Virus record (IMG/VR): IMGVR_UViG_3300010430_000083
Coordinates: 1 to 47,443 of that record
From: a virus
Strand: one strand, 5' to 3'
DNA: 47,443 nucleotides
Below the pieces are notes generated by a model that was given only the letters and a program-made list of their open reading frames with translations, made no database searches and was not told the origin of the DNA. How positions within the stretch are numbered: the first letter of the stretch is position 1; each line of letters begins with the position of its first letter. Of the stretch, positions 1 through 7,236 are shown in pieces. Both the position numbers and the translations under genes were made by a program.

Positions 1-123
1 AGAAATACCTTTTAAATGGCGAGTTCAAAGTGCTAATCAATACGGTGCAAGTTGTGTTGCTTATATTGATAGCCGACAAGTACAAGACTTACTAGACGAG
101 GTTTGTGGTGCTGAAAATTGGCA
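1..123. repeat. Terminal direct repeat, left copy (identical to 47321-47443)
   Basis: The first 123 bases are identical to the last 123. The copies join in frame inside one gene (Rad52-like), so they are the overlap of a circular or circularly permuted genome. An assembly overlap is the simplest explanation; a true short terminal repeat cannot be excluded from sequence alone. Confidence 0.95.
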
Positions 124-445
124 TTGTAAATTTGAAGAGCATAAAGGTAATTTGTTTTGTAGTATAGGAATTAGAGATGAGGAAGAGGCTTATAACAATG
201 AGTGGGTTTGGAAGTCCGATTGTGGAACTGAAAGCAATGTAGAGAAACAAAAAGGTGAGGCTAGTGATGCTTTTAAACGTGCTGCGGTTATGTGGGGAAT
301 AGGTCGTTTCTTATATTCTAAAAAGATAGTCAAACTGCCTGTTAAGCAAAACCAAAGCGGTAAATGGATACCTTACTCAGATAAAACAGGTAAATTTGTT
401 TACGATGCAGATATTATAACTAAATGGTGTAACGCTTTACAATAA
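1..445 (+). CDS. Rad52/Rad22-family single-strand annealing protein (3' part; gene starts at 47298)
   Basis: Read across the circular junction (47298-47320 then 1-445) this is one 155-residue protein. It matches the Rad52/Rad22 annealing core in having the stretch FKRAAVMWGIGRFLY near residues 94-108, preceded by a Lys/Asp/Glu-rich ssDNA-binding region. Phage members anneal ssDNA during recombination and replication, usually with an SSB; an SSB gene lies 565 nt downstream. It is much shorter than eukaryotic Rad52, as is normal for phage versions. Its ATG overlaps the TGA of the upstream 73-residue gene and its TAA overlaps the next ATG, so it sits inside a tightly coupled operon. Family confidence is good; activity is inferred. 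Confidence 0.82.
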   Translation, partial: EIPFKWRVQSANQYGASCVAYIDSRQVQDLLDEVCGAENWHCKFEEHKGNLFCSIGIRDEEEAYNNEWVWKSDCGTESNVEKQKGEASDAFKRAAVMWGIGRFLYSKKIVKLPVKQNQSGKWIPYSDKTGKFVYDADIITKWCNALQ

Positions 446-762
446 TGCAAGAAACACTTAACAAAACAAGTGAGTTAATAGCACGTTATAGAAGCGGTGA
501 ATGGCTAACAGTAGACAAACTAAGAGAACTACTAAGAGAATTATCTATTTGCCACTATGAGTTAACATCTGTTAATATAGACGCTTATAACGATTGGACT
601 GCTATAATCTACAATAGAGATAAAAACGTTAGCGTTGCTTCTGCAAAGGTTAAAGCAGATTTTGAATGCCCAGAGTTAAGGATGAGTAGAAAGCTCTTAG
701 AAAGCGTTAAAAACGTTTTAATGAGCATACAACAAGAGTTATCAATAATAAAGAAAGATTAA
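445..762 (+). CDS. Hypothetical protein of the recombination operon
   Basis: A 105-residue protein with no recognised motif. It is mainly helical, rich in Leu, Glu and Lys, with a likely C-terminal amphipathic helix. It starts on the A of the Rad52-like gene's TAA stop (TAATG), so translation is probably coupled and the product probably acts in recombination or ssDNA handling. No membrane segment or signal peptide is seen. Confidence 0.75.
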   Translation: MQETLNKTSELIARYRSGEWLTVDKLRELLRELSICHYELTSVNIDAYNDWTAIIYNRDKNVSVASAKVKADFECPELRMSRKLLESVKNVLMSIQQELSIIKKD

Positions 763-781
763 TTAAAACAATTTTTATAAC

Positions 782-1006
782 ATGGAAATAAATGTATTAG
801 AATTTTTAACAAAAGAGCATAAAGTTAAAATTGCTAAAAAAATAGATGAAGCTATTGACAAAATCAATACTAATAAATTAGCTAAACAAATTGAAAACGA
901 TTTATCAGAGCATAATTTTGGCGATTATATTTTTGAGGAAATAGATTTATCAAAAATAACAAGTAAATTAGAAGATAAAATAAAAGAATCAATTTTTAAC
1001 AAATAA
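782..1006 (+). CDS. Small charged hypothetical protein
   Basis: A 74-residue protein with many Lys, Ile, Asp and Glu residues and predicted helical character throughout. It lies 19 nt after the previous gene and 3 nt before the SSB gene, so it belongs to the same operon. No family is recognised. Confidence 0.65.
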   Translation: MEINVLEFLTKEHKVKIAKKIDEAIDKINTNKLAKQIENDLSEHNFGDYIFEEIDLSKITSKLEDKIKESIFNK

Positions 1007-1009
1007 AAC

Positions 1010-1411
1010 ATGAGTACATTTAACGGAAAGATTACAGAAATTTCAGAAATTAGAACAGGCGAAAGCAACGGAAAAGAATGGGCGTCGCTAGAATTCGAGG
1101 TTACAGAATTAAATCCTCAAAATCCTAACTATCCTCAAATTGGTTTGTTCGGGTATTTTAAAAACGGTGAATACGCAAAATACGCTAAAGAGTTTAACAA
1201 CAATTTTAAAGTAGGTGACGAAGTAACAGTTGACTATAATTTAAAGTGTATTGAATACGACAAGAAAGACGGAAGCGGAAAAGGTAAGTTTTATAAGACC
1301 GAAGCGTGGAAAGTTCAGAAACTAGAAAGCGCACCTTCTGAAATACCGCAACCACCATTTGAGCCAGTTACTGATTTGAATGATGCAGAAGAAGACGACC
1401 TTCCATTCTGA
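1010..1411 (+). CDS. ssb: Single-stranded DNA-binding protein
   Basis: A 133-residue OB-fold-type SSB. The N-terminal ~105 residues form the DNA-binding region (GKITEISEIRTGESNGKEW start, then alternating strands with aromatic residues). A short Pro-rich linker follows, and the protein ends in an acidic tip, AEEDDLPF, the classic SSB tail that recruits replication and repair proteins. It probably coats ssDNA for the Rad52-like protein and the primase-helicase. The helicase at 4459-6228 ends in a very similar tail (DEEIPF), an unusual feature discussed in the findings. Confidence 0.85.
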   Translation: MSTFNGKITEISEIRTGESNGKEWASLEFEVTELNPQNPNYPQIGLFGYFKNGEYAKYAKEFNNNFKVGDEVTVDYNLKCIEYDKKDGSGKGKFYKTEAWKVQKLESAPSEIPQPPFEPVTDLNDAEEDDLPF

Positions 1412-1424
1412 TAATCAATAAGTT

Positions 1425-1724
1425 ATGAAACCAACTTACAGCACATCCACAGGTGAACGTTACACAACGCAACAAATAGAGCAGAAAATGCGTAAAACTA
1501 AGGCTCTTAAATTAGAATTACAGTTTATCGAACACGGCTATAATTTTTGCGAACAATGTAAACGTAACGATTGCAAACCTTTAGACTGCTCTCACGATAT
1601 TAGTGTAAAAGAAGCTAAAGAAAGTGGACGTGCTGAACTTTGTTGGGATTTAGATAACCTTACTATACTCGGTCGCAAACATCATCAAATAAAAGATGGT
1701 TTAAATTTGCAATTCAATAAATAA
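1425..1724 (+). CDS. Small HNH-like nuclease / zinc-binding recombination protein
   Basis: A 99-residue basic protein. CEQCKRNDC around residues 42-50 is a likely zinc knuckle. DCSHDIS around 54-60 and ELCWDLDNLTILGRKHH around 72-88 match the His, Asn and His positions of a compact HNH fold. Such small HNH proteins in phage recombination modules process branched or nicked DNA. The position between SSB and a RusA-like resolvase supports that role. The precise family is not certain. Confidence 0.6.
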   Translation: MKPTYSTSTGERYTTQQIEQKMRKTKALKLELQFIEHGYNFCEQCKRNDCKPLDCSHDISVKEAKESGRAELCWDLDNLTILGRKHHQIKDGLNLQFNK

Positions 1725-1737
1725 TTTAATAACTTTG
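1706..1737 (+). promoter_or_regulatory. Bacteroidota-type promoter for the homing endonuclease gene
   Basis: TTTG at 1706-1709, a 20-nt spacer, then TAACTTTG at 1730-1737, a full match to TTTG-N19/21-TAnnTTTG. It overlaps the end of the HNH gene and lies 18 nt before the ATG at 1756. The mobile gene therefore seems to carry its own promoter inside an operon. Confidence 0.7.
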
Positions 1738-1755
1738 GTATTTAAATGACATATT

Positions 1756-2400
1756 ATGAAAATAATAAAAGATTTAGGTATTGAAGAAACAAAATCTGGA
1801 CACAGAAAAAGATTTGTAATAGCCGAATGTGGTTGTGGTAAAAATTTTAAAGTAGCTCTAAATGCTATAAAAACAAAAAACACTAAAAGTTGTGGTTGTG
1901 GGATACATAGACCTAAACCAATGACGTCTTATAGTCAATATTGGGTTTTTAACGACATGAAAAGACGTTGTTATGACACTAAAAGAGAATATTTTCATCT
2001 TTACGGTGGAAGAGGTATTAAGGTTTGTGAAGAGTGGTTAAAAAACCCTATGTCTTTTATTGAATGGAGTGAAGAAAACGGATATAAAAAAGGTTTATAT
2101 ATTGATAGAATTAATCCAGACGGCAATTATGAACCTAAGAACTGTAGATTTGTTGATTCAAGAATTAACGCTACAAACACTAGATTATTAAGCTTTAACA
2201 ATAAAAGTGGATATAGAGGTGTTTCTAAACATATTAAAAGAAACGGTGATATTAAATGGCGTTCTAGAATATCTGTTAATAATAAGTTGCTAAGCTTAGG
2301 TATTTACAACACTAGAAAAGAAGCTGCTATCGCTTATGATACATATGTTATATCTAATAATCTAGAACATCCTACTAATATATTAAGAAAGACAAATTAA
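1756..2400 (+). CDS. Free-standing homing endonuclease with HNH and AP2 domains
   Basis: A 214-residue protein in three parts. Residues ~20-55 carry paired Cys motifs (CGCGK, then SCGCG) that may bind zinc. Residues ~62-145 carry a phage HNH-type core: RRCYD, YGGRGIKVCEEW, then DRINPDGNYEPKNCRF. Residues ~152-205 form an AP2 DNA-binding domain (SGYRGVSKHI...KWRSRISV...LGIYNTRKEAAIAYD). This order is typical of phage homing endonucleases that cut cassette-free alleles and copy themselves in by recombination. It has its own promoter and sits between genes that would otherwise be adjacent. Confidence 0.85.
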   Translation: MKIIKDLGIEETKSGHRKRFVIAECGCGKNFKVALNAIKTKNTKSCGCGIHRPKPMTSYSQYWVFNDMKRRCYDTKREYFHLYGGRGIKVCEEWLKNPMSFIEWSEENGYKKGLYIDRINPDGNYEPKNCRFVDSRINATNTRLLSFNNKSGYRGVSKHIKRNGDIKWRSRISVNNKLLSLGIYNTRKEAAIAYDTYVISNNLEHPTNILRKTN

Positions 2401-2407
2401 ATATCCA

Positions 2408-2731
2408 ATGGAAATAAAACTAGACGTTAAACCGCTTTCAGTTAATCAATGTTGGCAAGGTCGACGTTACAAAACAAAGGCTTATAAGCAATATGAAAAG
2501 GCTTTACTTATATTGTTACCAGAAAACGATTTAAGTCACTTAGAAAGCATTAAAATAGATATTGAGTTTGGTTTTAGCAATAAGACTAGCGACATTGACA
2601 ATCCTTTGAAGCCTATATTAGATATTATGCAAAAAAAGTACGGTTTTAATGATAGGGATGTTTACGAATTAAACGTTAAAAAAAGCCTAACTAAGAAAAA
2701 AGAAGAATTTATAAAAATAAACATTACATGA
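2408..2731 (+). CDS. rusA: RusA-family Holliday junction resolvase
   Basis: A 107-residue protein of the usual RusA length. The hallmark lies at about residues 58-90: the acidic cluster TSDIDNPLKPILDIM, then a conserved Asp in FNDRDVYEL. In RusA the Asp residues bind metal and cut four-way junctions. It would resolve recombination intermediates made by the Rad52-like protein before packaging. It starts 7 nt after the homing endonuclease, and its last bases overlap the next start (ATGATAA). Confidence 0.82.
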   Translation: MEIKLDVKPLSVNQCWQGRRYKTKAYKQYEKALLILLPENDLSHLESIKIDIEFGFSNKTSDIDNPLKPILDIMQKKYGFNDRDVYELNVKKSLTKKKEEFIKINIT

Positions 2732-2994
2732 TAACAAAAGAAGACCAAATAAAAGTTGGTAAGATATTCTGTTTAACTTCATTATTAATTGAAGAGATAG
2801 ACGATCCAGTAAGAACACCGACAAAAGAAACTAAAGCTATACAAGATAAAGCAAGGGAACTTCAACAGATGTTAGAGCCTGTTTTAGAGCGTTTTTACGA
2901 CAACGAGAACGTAACTAAAAGCACTTTCTTTACAGACTTACAGAATAGAATTAATTTTATTTTTAACAAATGTTATAGTAAATTGAAGTTATGA
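2728..2994 (+). CDS. Hypothetical protein
   Basis: An 88-residue, probably all-helical protein without recognised motifs. It overlaps the RusA-like gene by 4 nt and the next gene by 4 nt, so it is translationally coupled within the replication operon. Confidence 0.65.
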   Translation: MITKEDQIKVGKIFCLTSLLIEEIDDPVRTPTKETKAIQDKARELQQMLEPVLERFYDNENVTKSTFFTDLQNRINFIFNKCYSKLKL

Positions 2995-3182
2995 TATTAA
3001 AAGAAAAAGAGGTTGAAATACTTAACGTTATGTGTAATGACATAAGGATAAAAGACATAGGTTACATAGTTAATTTATCCACTTCAAGCGTTGAGAAGAT
3101 ACTAAATAAACTAAGAGAAGAAAACGACATTAACACTAATCATGGGCTTGTAGCTCAGTATTTAATGGATAAAAATGAGTAA
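2991..3182 (+). CDS. Small helix-turn-helix DNA-binding protein
   Basis: A 63-residue protein. IKDIGYIVNLSTSSVEKILNKLREE (residues 20-44) has the pattern of a LuxR/sigma region-4-type helix-turn-helix: two short helices, then a Ser-rich recognition helix. It overlaps its neighbours by 4 and 8 nt. It could regulate this operon or the promoter just downstream at 3403-3432; that is inference. Confidence 0.55.
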   Translation: MILKEKEVEILNVMCNDIRIKDIGYIVNLSTSSVEKILNKLREENDINTNHGLVAQYLMDKNE

Positions 3183-3420
3183 CCAAACAAGAATATGCGA
3201 TTGCGAAAAGAATATAGGACAATGTAATTGCGACACAATAGTAGAAAGCGTTATAAACCAGTATAAACAACGCTCAGAAGTAGGAATAAAGAAATACGGT
3301 GTAACACTAGATAGAACTGATTTAAGTTTGTTAGATTGGGTACAACATCTTCAAGAAGAACTATTTGATGCTACTTTATATTTAGAAAAAATTAAAAAAG
3401 AGTTGCGAGATTTAAAATAG
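3175..3420 (+). CDS. MazG-like / nucleotide pyrophosphohydrolase-like small protein
   Basis: An 81-residue protein. The N-terminal CDCEKNIGQCNCD is Cys-rich. RSEVGIKKYGVTLDR and then LDWVQHLQEELFDATLYLEKI (residues ~34-74) match a common phage family whose EELxDA helix resembles the metal-binding helix of MazG-type all-alpha NTP pyrophosphatases. Whether catalytic residues are complete is unclear, as the family is usually annotated as hypothetical. It is the last gene before a promoter and structured-RNA region. Confidence 0.55.
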   Translation: MSNQTRICDCEKNIGQCNCDTIVESVINQYKQRSEVGIKKYGVTLDRTDLSLLDWVQHLQEELFDATLYLEKIKKELRDLK

Positions 3421-3432
3421 TTTCTTATCTTG
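3403..3432 (+). promoter_or_regulatory. Promoter of the candidate small RNA
   Basis: TTG at 3403-3405, a 20-nt spacer, then TATCTTG at 3426-3432. The same TATCTTGC or TATATTGC -7 form recurs at 40501, 12558 and 42994. It overlaps the end of the upstream gene and predicts a start near 3439, exactly where the structured RNA begins. Confidence 0.55.
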
Positions 3433-3438
3433 CGGTCA

Positions 3439-3530
3439 CGATAGTGGTGCATCGTATAACATAAAGACATTAATATAAAAGGTTTTACTTAGTAGGCGCA
3501 CCACTATAGCTGAACGGTAAAACCTTTTTT
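3439..3530 (+). ncRNA. Candidate small RNA with interlocked stems (pseudoknot) and terminator
   Basis: Two perfect inverted repeats interleave. Stem A is atagtggtgc (3441-3450) with gcaccactat (3498-3507), 10 bp. Stem B is aaaaggttttac (3477-3488) with gtaaaacctttt (3517-3528), 12 bp, followed by T residues to 3530. The order A-B-A'-B' makes a pseudoknot, and stem B with its T-run is a Rho-independent terminator. No reading frame of useful length lies here. It could be a stand-alone RNA or an attenuator controlling read-through into the replication genes at 3550 onward, which have no clear promoter of their own. Confidence 0.55.
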
Positions 3531-3549
3531 AATTTAATTTATTTACATT

Positions 3550-3762
3550 ATGAAAATAGAATTTGAAAGTTACGACGACGACGTTAACATGCAAACAATT
3601 AGTTTTAATGTTAGAGAGAATAACTCTATGTATATTGAAATTAATAACTATAATGATGAGCATAGCATAGTTAAATTATCTTGGTTTGAATTAAAGCCTA
3701 AGCAACTAACTCAAATAATAGGTTCTTTGCTTCATCTACAATCTAAAATTAAAAATAAGTAG
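3550..3762 (+). CDS. Hypothetical protein
   Basis: A 70-residue protein of mainly beta character (EFESYDDDVNMQTISFNV...), then a helical end. No family is recognised. It is the first gene after the terminator-like element and 4 nt before the replisome organiser gene, so it probably shares that transcript. Confidence 0.6.
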   Translation: MKIEFESYDDDVNMQTISFNVRENNSMYIEINNYNDEHSIVKLSWFELKPKQLTQIIGSLLHLQSKIKNK

Positions 3763-3766
3763 ATTA

Positions 3767-4456
3767 ATGGCTAAAAGGTTTACAGATACAGATAAATATA
3801 AAAAGCCTTTTATAAGAGGCTTAAATGGGGCTTATAAACTTCTTTGGGATTATTTATATCACGATTGCAATCATGCAGGTATTTGGATAGTGGATTTTGA
3901 TATAGCTCAAATATATCTAGGTAGTGATATGCTAGTAAATAAAGAAGATGCTTTAAAGTATTTTAACAAAGATGAAGAACGTGTTATCGAGTTTGAAAAA
4001 GGCAAGTGGTTTATACCTTCTTTTATAGATTTTCAATACGGCGAATTGAATCAAAAAAACAGAGCGCATAACTCAGTTATTAACATTTTATCTAAAAATA
4101 ATTTAATCAGTAATAAGGGGCTTATAAGGGGCTTATATGACCCTAAGGATAAAGATAAGGTTAAAGATAAAGATAAAGACAAATTATTTAACTCTGAAAA
4201 AGCATTTGATTTGTTGGTTGAAAATAACACAACAGAGTTTGAAGCCTTTTTAATGCAAAATAAAAAATCAGTTAACGATTGGGATAAAATGGTTAATTCA
4301 TTTAATGATAAAATGGATTTAGAAATAGCTCAAAATAAAATAGAATTTAAGGTTGAGCAACTATTACCAAGATTAAGTAATTTTTGCAGAAATTGGATAA
4401 GTAACCAAACAACGGTTAAAAAAGCATCAGGACCAACTTCAAATATGGCATTTTAA
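3767..4456 (+). CDS. Replisome organiser / helicase-loader-like protein
   Basis: A 229-residue protein. Residues ~1-115 (FTDTDKYKKPFIRGLNGAYKLLWDYLYHDCNHAGIW) match the winged-helix N-domain of Bacteroidetes phage replication proteins that play the lambda-O/DnaD role. A low-complexity KDKDKVKDKDKDK linker, encoded by near-repeats of gataaa, follows. The C-terminal part has a long helical segment ending in NFCRNWISN. It sits directly upstream (2 nt) of the primase-helicase, as expected for an origin-binding loader. The origin is not identified. Confidence 0.65.
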   Translation: MAKRFTDTDKYKKPFIRGLNGAYKLLWDYLYHDCNHAGIWIVDFDIAQIYLGSDMLVNKEDALKYFNKDEERVIEFEKGKWFIPSFIDFQYGELNQKNRAHNSVINILSKNNLISNKGLIRGLYDPKDKDKVKDKDKDKLFNSEKAFDLLVENNTTEFEAFLMQNKKSVNDWDKMVNSFNDKMDLEIAQNKIEFKVEQLLPRLSNFCRNWISNQTTVKKASGPTSNMAF

Positions 4457-4458
4457 TT

Positions 4459-6228
4459 ATGAATAAATTTATCGACTGGAATATATTAGAATTTAAAAAG
4501 ACAAAAGGCAAAGAAAAAGTTTCTTGCCCTACTTGCCAAGCTGATAAATTTCGTAAAGGTGATAAATCTATTCAGGTTAATCATAATGAAGGATATGGTA
4601 AATGTTTTAGATGCGAAAGTCTTACTTTTCGTAAAGATGAAGATGATACTTTAGAATACAAAGAAGTTAATCAAAAAGACTTTAAACAAATAAAAGATAA
4701 TACTAAATGGTTAGAGTATGTTAAATCTCGTGGTATATCTGAAAGCACGTTAAGTAAGTTATATGTTACTTTTGACGAATACTGGCAACCTGCAATAGGT
4801 AAGAAAGTAGATAACATAGTTTTTAATTACTATGAAGGCTCTAAACTTGTAAATAAGAAATTCAGAAGTAGTAATAAGAAATTTACGCAAACAGTAGAAA
4901 GCAAACCTATATTTTATAATATTAATTCTGTTATAGGTCAAGATACTGTTTACATAGTTGAAGGCGAATTTGATGTTTTAGCAATGGTAGAGGCTGGATT
5001 TAATAATACTATTTCAGTTCCGAATGGTGCAAACGACAATGACAACTACTGGAAGAATAGCGAAAAGTATCTAAAAGACGTTAAGCAATTTATTATAGCA
5101 ACAGATAACGATGAAAAAGGCGAAATATTAAAAGATAAAATTGCACAGCGTTTAGGTCGTTACAGATGTAAATATGTAGAGTTTAAAGGTAAAGATGCAA
5201 ACGACGATTTAATTAGTGGCGACTTAGAAAAGTCTATTAAAAACGCTTATTCATTTCCTGTTAGTGGAACTTTTACAGCTAAAGACCTTAGAGCTGGTGT
5301 AAATAATCTTTATCATAACGGTTTACCAGATACAATTTACCCTAAACACGAATGCTTTGGTAATTTAAAAAACATCTTTAGCGTAATGCGTGGTCAGGTT
5401 GTTTTGCCTACTGGTATTCCTTCACATGGTAAATCTACTTTTACAGATTGGTATGTTCTTAATTTAATAAAAGATTATGACATGAAGGCTAGTTGGTACA
5501 CACCAGAGCATACACCAATGGATTTATACGAAACCGAACTAATACAAAAGGTTTTAGGACGTAATTTTTGGAAGGACAAAGAAGGTCAAAAAAGATTAAC
5601 ACAAGAAGAAATAGACACTTACGACGAATGGGCTAATGAAAGAATATATTTAACTGATTGTGGTGAAAATGAAGTACCAACATGGACTTGGCTATTAGAT
5701 AAATTTAAAGAGCAAATGTATAGTTTTGGTGTGGATATATTTGTTATTGATGCTTTTAACAAAGTTATACTTCCAAAAGGTAATAAGATTGAAGAAATAA
5801 ACACAGTATTAACTAAATTAACTCATTTCGCACGTGCTAACAATGTAATTATATTTTTAATTGCTCACCCTACTAAGATGAAGAAAACAGAGTCAGGTGT
5901 TTACGAAGCACCAACGTTATACGATGTTTCTGGTAGTTCTGATTTTAGAAATCAAGTACATTGCGGTTATACTATTTATAGATACTTTGATGATAATCCA
6001 AGAACTGAATTTATTAATCTAAAAACAAAATATTCATTTCAAGGTGAAATAGGCGCAAGAGAAGATTTTTACTATTGTGGTGTTAACGGTAGATTAGTAA
6101 GTCAAGATACTATAAACCCTTGCTTTAATCTAATAACTGGTGACGAGCCTAAAAAAGAAGAAATAAAAGTACCATTAATAACCCCAGATGATGCGTTCGG
6201 CGCACCAGATGAAGAAATTCCTTTCTGA
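4459..6228 (+). CDS. Bifunctional primase-helicase (T7 gp4 / Twinkle-like)
   Basis: A 589-residue protein with a complete set of parts. A zinc-binding domain has Cys23, Cys26, Cys49 and Cys52. A TOPRIM domain has VEGEFDV near residue 166 and ATDNDEKG near 213. A RecA/DnaB-type helicase has Walker A GIPSHGKST near 318-326, Walker B VDIFVIDAF near 426 and LIAHP near 468. It would unwind the phage fork and synthesise primers. The last residues, DEEIPF, copy the acidic tip of the SSB (DDLPF) and are not expected in this family. It follows the replisome organiser and precedes two small coupled genes. Confidence 0.9.
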   Translation: MNKFIDWNILEFKKTKGKEKVSCPTCQADKFRKGDKSIQVNHNEGYGKCFRCESLTFRKDEDDTLEYKEVNQKDFKQIKDNTKWLEYVKSRGISESTLSKLYVTFDEYWQPAIGKKVDNIVFNYYEGSKLVNKKFRSSNKKFTQTVESKPIFYNINSVIGQDTVYIVEGEFDVLAMVEAGFNNTISVPNGANDNDNYWKNSEKYLKDVKQFIIATDNDEKGEILKDKIAQRLGRYRCKYVEFKGKDANDDLISGDLEKSIKNAYSFPVSGTFTAKDLRAGVNNLYHNGLPDTIYPKHECFGNLKNIFSVMRGQVVLPTGIPSHGKSTFTDWYVLNLIKDYDMKASWYTPEHTPMDLYETELIQKVLGRNFWKDKEGQKRLTQEEIDTYDEWANERIYLTDCGENEVPTWTWLLDKFKEQMYSFGVDIFVIDAFNKVILPKGNKIEEINTVLTKLTHFARANNVIIFLIAHPTKMKKTESGVYEAPTLYDVSGSSDFRNQVHCGYTIYRYFDDNPRTEFINLKTKYSFQGEIGAREDFYYCGVNGRLVSQDTINPCFNLITGDEPKKEEIKVPLITPDDAFGAPDEEIPF

Positions 6229-6229
6229 T

Positions 6230-6442
6230 ATGAAACTAGCATCACTAATAGAAGTTAACAGATACCTAGAAGAAAAAGGATATGAGTTAACCGCAGATAA
6301 AAATAAAAACGGTATGTATAGATGTGATATTTACAAAGACGGACAATTTGTAAGAGAAGCAAAAAATGAATACCTTACATGGGAAGAAGCGCAAGAACAA
6401 ACTGCAATAGATATGTTTAACTGGTTTATAAAACAACAATAA
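6230..6442 (+). CDS. Hypothetical protein
   Basis: A 70-residue acidic/basic mixed protein (MKLASLIEVNRYLEEKGYEL...), rich in Tyr and Glu, probably an alpha-beta fold. The ATG at 6230, one base after the helicase stop, is preferred over an upstream in-frame ATG at 6188 that would overlap the helicase by 41 nt. Function unknown. Confidence 0.65.
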   Translation: MKLASLIEVNRYLEEKGYELTADKNKNGMYRCDIYKDGQFVREAKNEYLTWEEAQEQTAIDMFNWFIKQQ

Positions 6443-6443
6443 A

Positions 6444-6863
6444 ATGACAATAGAAGAAATATTTAAATTAGTAGAAGAAAAAACAGACGTTAAAATTAAC
6501 GATAAAACAAGAAAAAGAAAAGAAACAGAAATCAGGTACATGGCTTTTTATTTAGCTTATGTATATGCTGACGGTTATAATACAGACTTTGTAATAGCAG
6601 ATAAAACAATCTTCGACAGATGTACTATTTATAGAGCTATAAATGTTTTTCCAGATTATTTAATGCAGAATGAGAAATTAAAAACAATTTATTATGAATT
6701 AAAAGTTATATGTTCAGATAATCAAAAAAAAATAAACAAGGAATTAATAGAACTTGATAAGGATATGATTAAAAGGAAGTATTTAAATCTAAAACAAAAG
6801 TATTTAAACCTTAATAACAAATATGTTAACTTAAGTAATAAATTAAAAACGCTTGGTAATTAG
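6444..6863 (+). CDS. DnaA domain IV-like DNA-binding protein with C-terminal coiled coil
   Basis: A 139-residue protein. Residues ~1-90 resemble the DNA-binding domain IV of DnaA: a first helix, a basic KTRKRKETEIRYMAFYLA helix, then a helix-turn-helix-like DKTIFDRCTIYRAINVFPDYL, in the place of the DnaA HTTV box. The C-terminal ~45 residues repeat K(Y)LNL/KYVNL units and should form a coiled coil for oligomerisation. No AAA+ domain is present. It could recognise the phage origin. Similarity is by eye and moderate. Confidence 0.5.
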   Translation: MTIEEIFKLVEEKTDVKINDKTRKRKETEIRYMAFYLAYVYADGYNTDFVIADKTIFDRCTIYRAINVFPDYLMQNEKLKTIYYELKVICSDNQKKINKELIELDKDMIKRKYLNLKQKYLNLNNKYVNLSNKLKTLGN

Positions 6864-6879
6864 ATGTAATAGCTGTATA

Positions 6880-6961
6880 TTTATTTACGGTTTAAAAAGT
6901 GATTTACGTCACTTGCAAAATGACCTTCAACGTATCGCAGATATGAGTAGTTTATTTACGG
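6880..6961 (+). repeat. Direct repeat pair and small hairpin at the left edge of the cassette array
   Basis: tttatttacgg occurs at 6880-6890 and again at 6951-6961. Between them is a 6-bp hairpin, aagtga (6897-6902) with tcactt (6909-6914). No gene is seen in 6864-6981. The segment also holds the first left core of the attC-like array (6919-6931). Confidence 0.5.
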
Positions 6962-7131
6962 ATTAATAAAAACTTAAAATAATGACAAGAGAAGAAATTA
7001 AAAAACAATGGGAATTAGAATTTGGTGTTAAATATGAAGATTACCAAAGAGCGAACGTTTATACAGCAGTAGATATATTGGACTTTGCAGAAAGTATAGT
7101 GAATAAATTACTTATATCTGGTGTTAGCAAT
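6919..7131 (+). repeat. attC-like site A1 (loop contains the start of the next gene)
   Basis: The left core AATGACCTTCAAC (6919-6931) is followed by left stem 6938-6951 (CAGATATGAGTAGT). It pairs with right stem 7107-7120 (ATTACTTATATCTG): 14 bp, of which two are G-T. The right core GTTAGCAAT is at 7123-7131 and is complementary to the next left core at 7236-7244. The loop holds the ATG at 6982; the right arm is inside that gene, with GTT as an in-frame codon. The left core has no partner upstream, so this is the left edge of the array. Confidence 0.72.
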
Positions 7132-7236
7132 AACGAAGTGGCGTTAAAGGCTTTTATTGAGGAATATGTAGAAGCGTTTGAAGATGGGCAAGGAAGCGAC
7201 ACAGCACTTTATAGACAAGCTAAAAGCCTTTTATGA
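6982..7236 (+). CDS. Hypothetical protein crossed by an attC-like right core
   Basis: An 84-residue acidic helical protein (MTREEIKKQWELEFGVKYED...). The first 47 residues are encoded in the loop and right arm of site A1. From codon 48 (GTT, 7123) the sequence belongs to the following 122-bp cassette-like unit, which closes at 7244. The frame is open across the junction in phase 0. Function unknown. Either the gene is a natural fusion of an N-terminal and a C-terminal module, or the hairpin lies in the gene for another reason. Confidence 0.65.
   Translation: MTREEIKKQWELEFGVKYEDYQRANVYTAVDILDFAESIVNKLLISGVSNNEVALKAFIEEYVEAFEDGQGSDTALYRQAKSLL

Noticed and set aside
1-123. True terminal repeat such as long DTR packaging ends
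   Set aside because: Only 123 bp, in the middle of a gene, and in frame; an assembly overlap of a circular molecule is simpler, though not proved.
3439-3530. tRNA or tmRNA
   Set aside because: No cloverleaf, CCA end or T-loop; the pairing is an interlocked two-stem pattern.
4140-4190. gataaa near-repeats as an origin with iterons
   Set aside because: They are explained by the Lys/Asp linker codons of the replisome organiser; an origin there is possible but not supported.
6938-7120. Invertible promoters (invertons) as the meaning of the inverted arms
   Set aside because: Several sites have loops of only 3-30 nt, the arms are imperfect in a wobble-biased way, and inversion would break genes that start in the loop. 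The complementary cassette ends are not explained by invertons.
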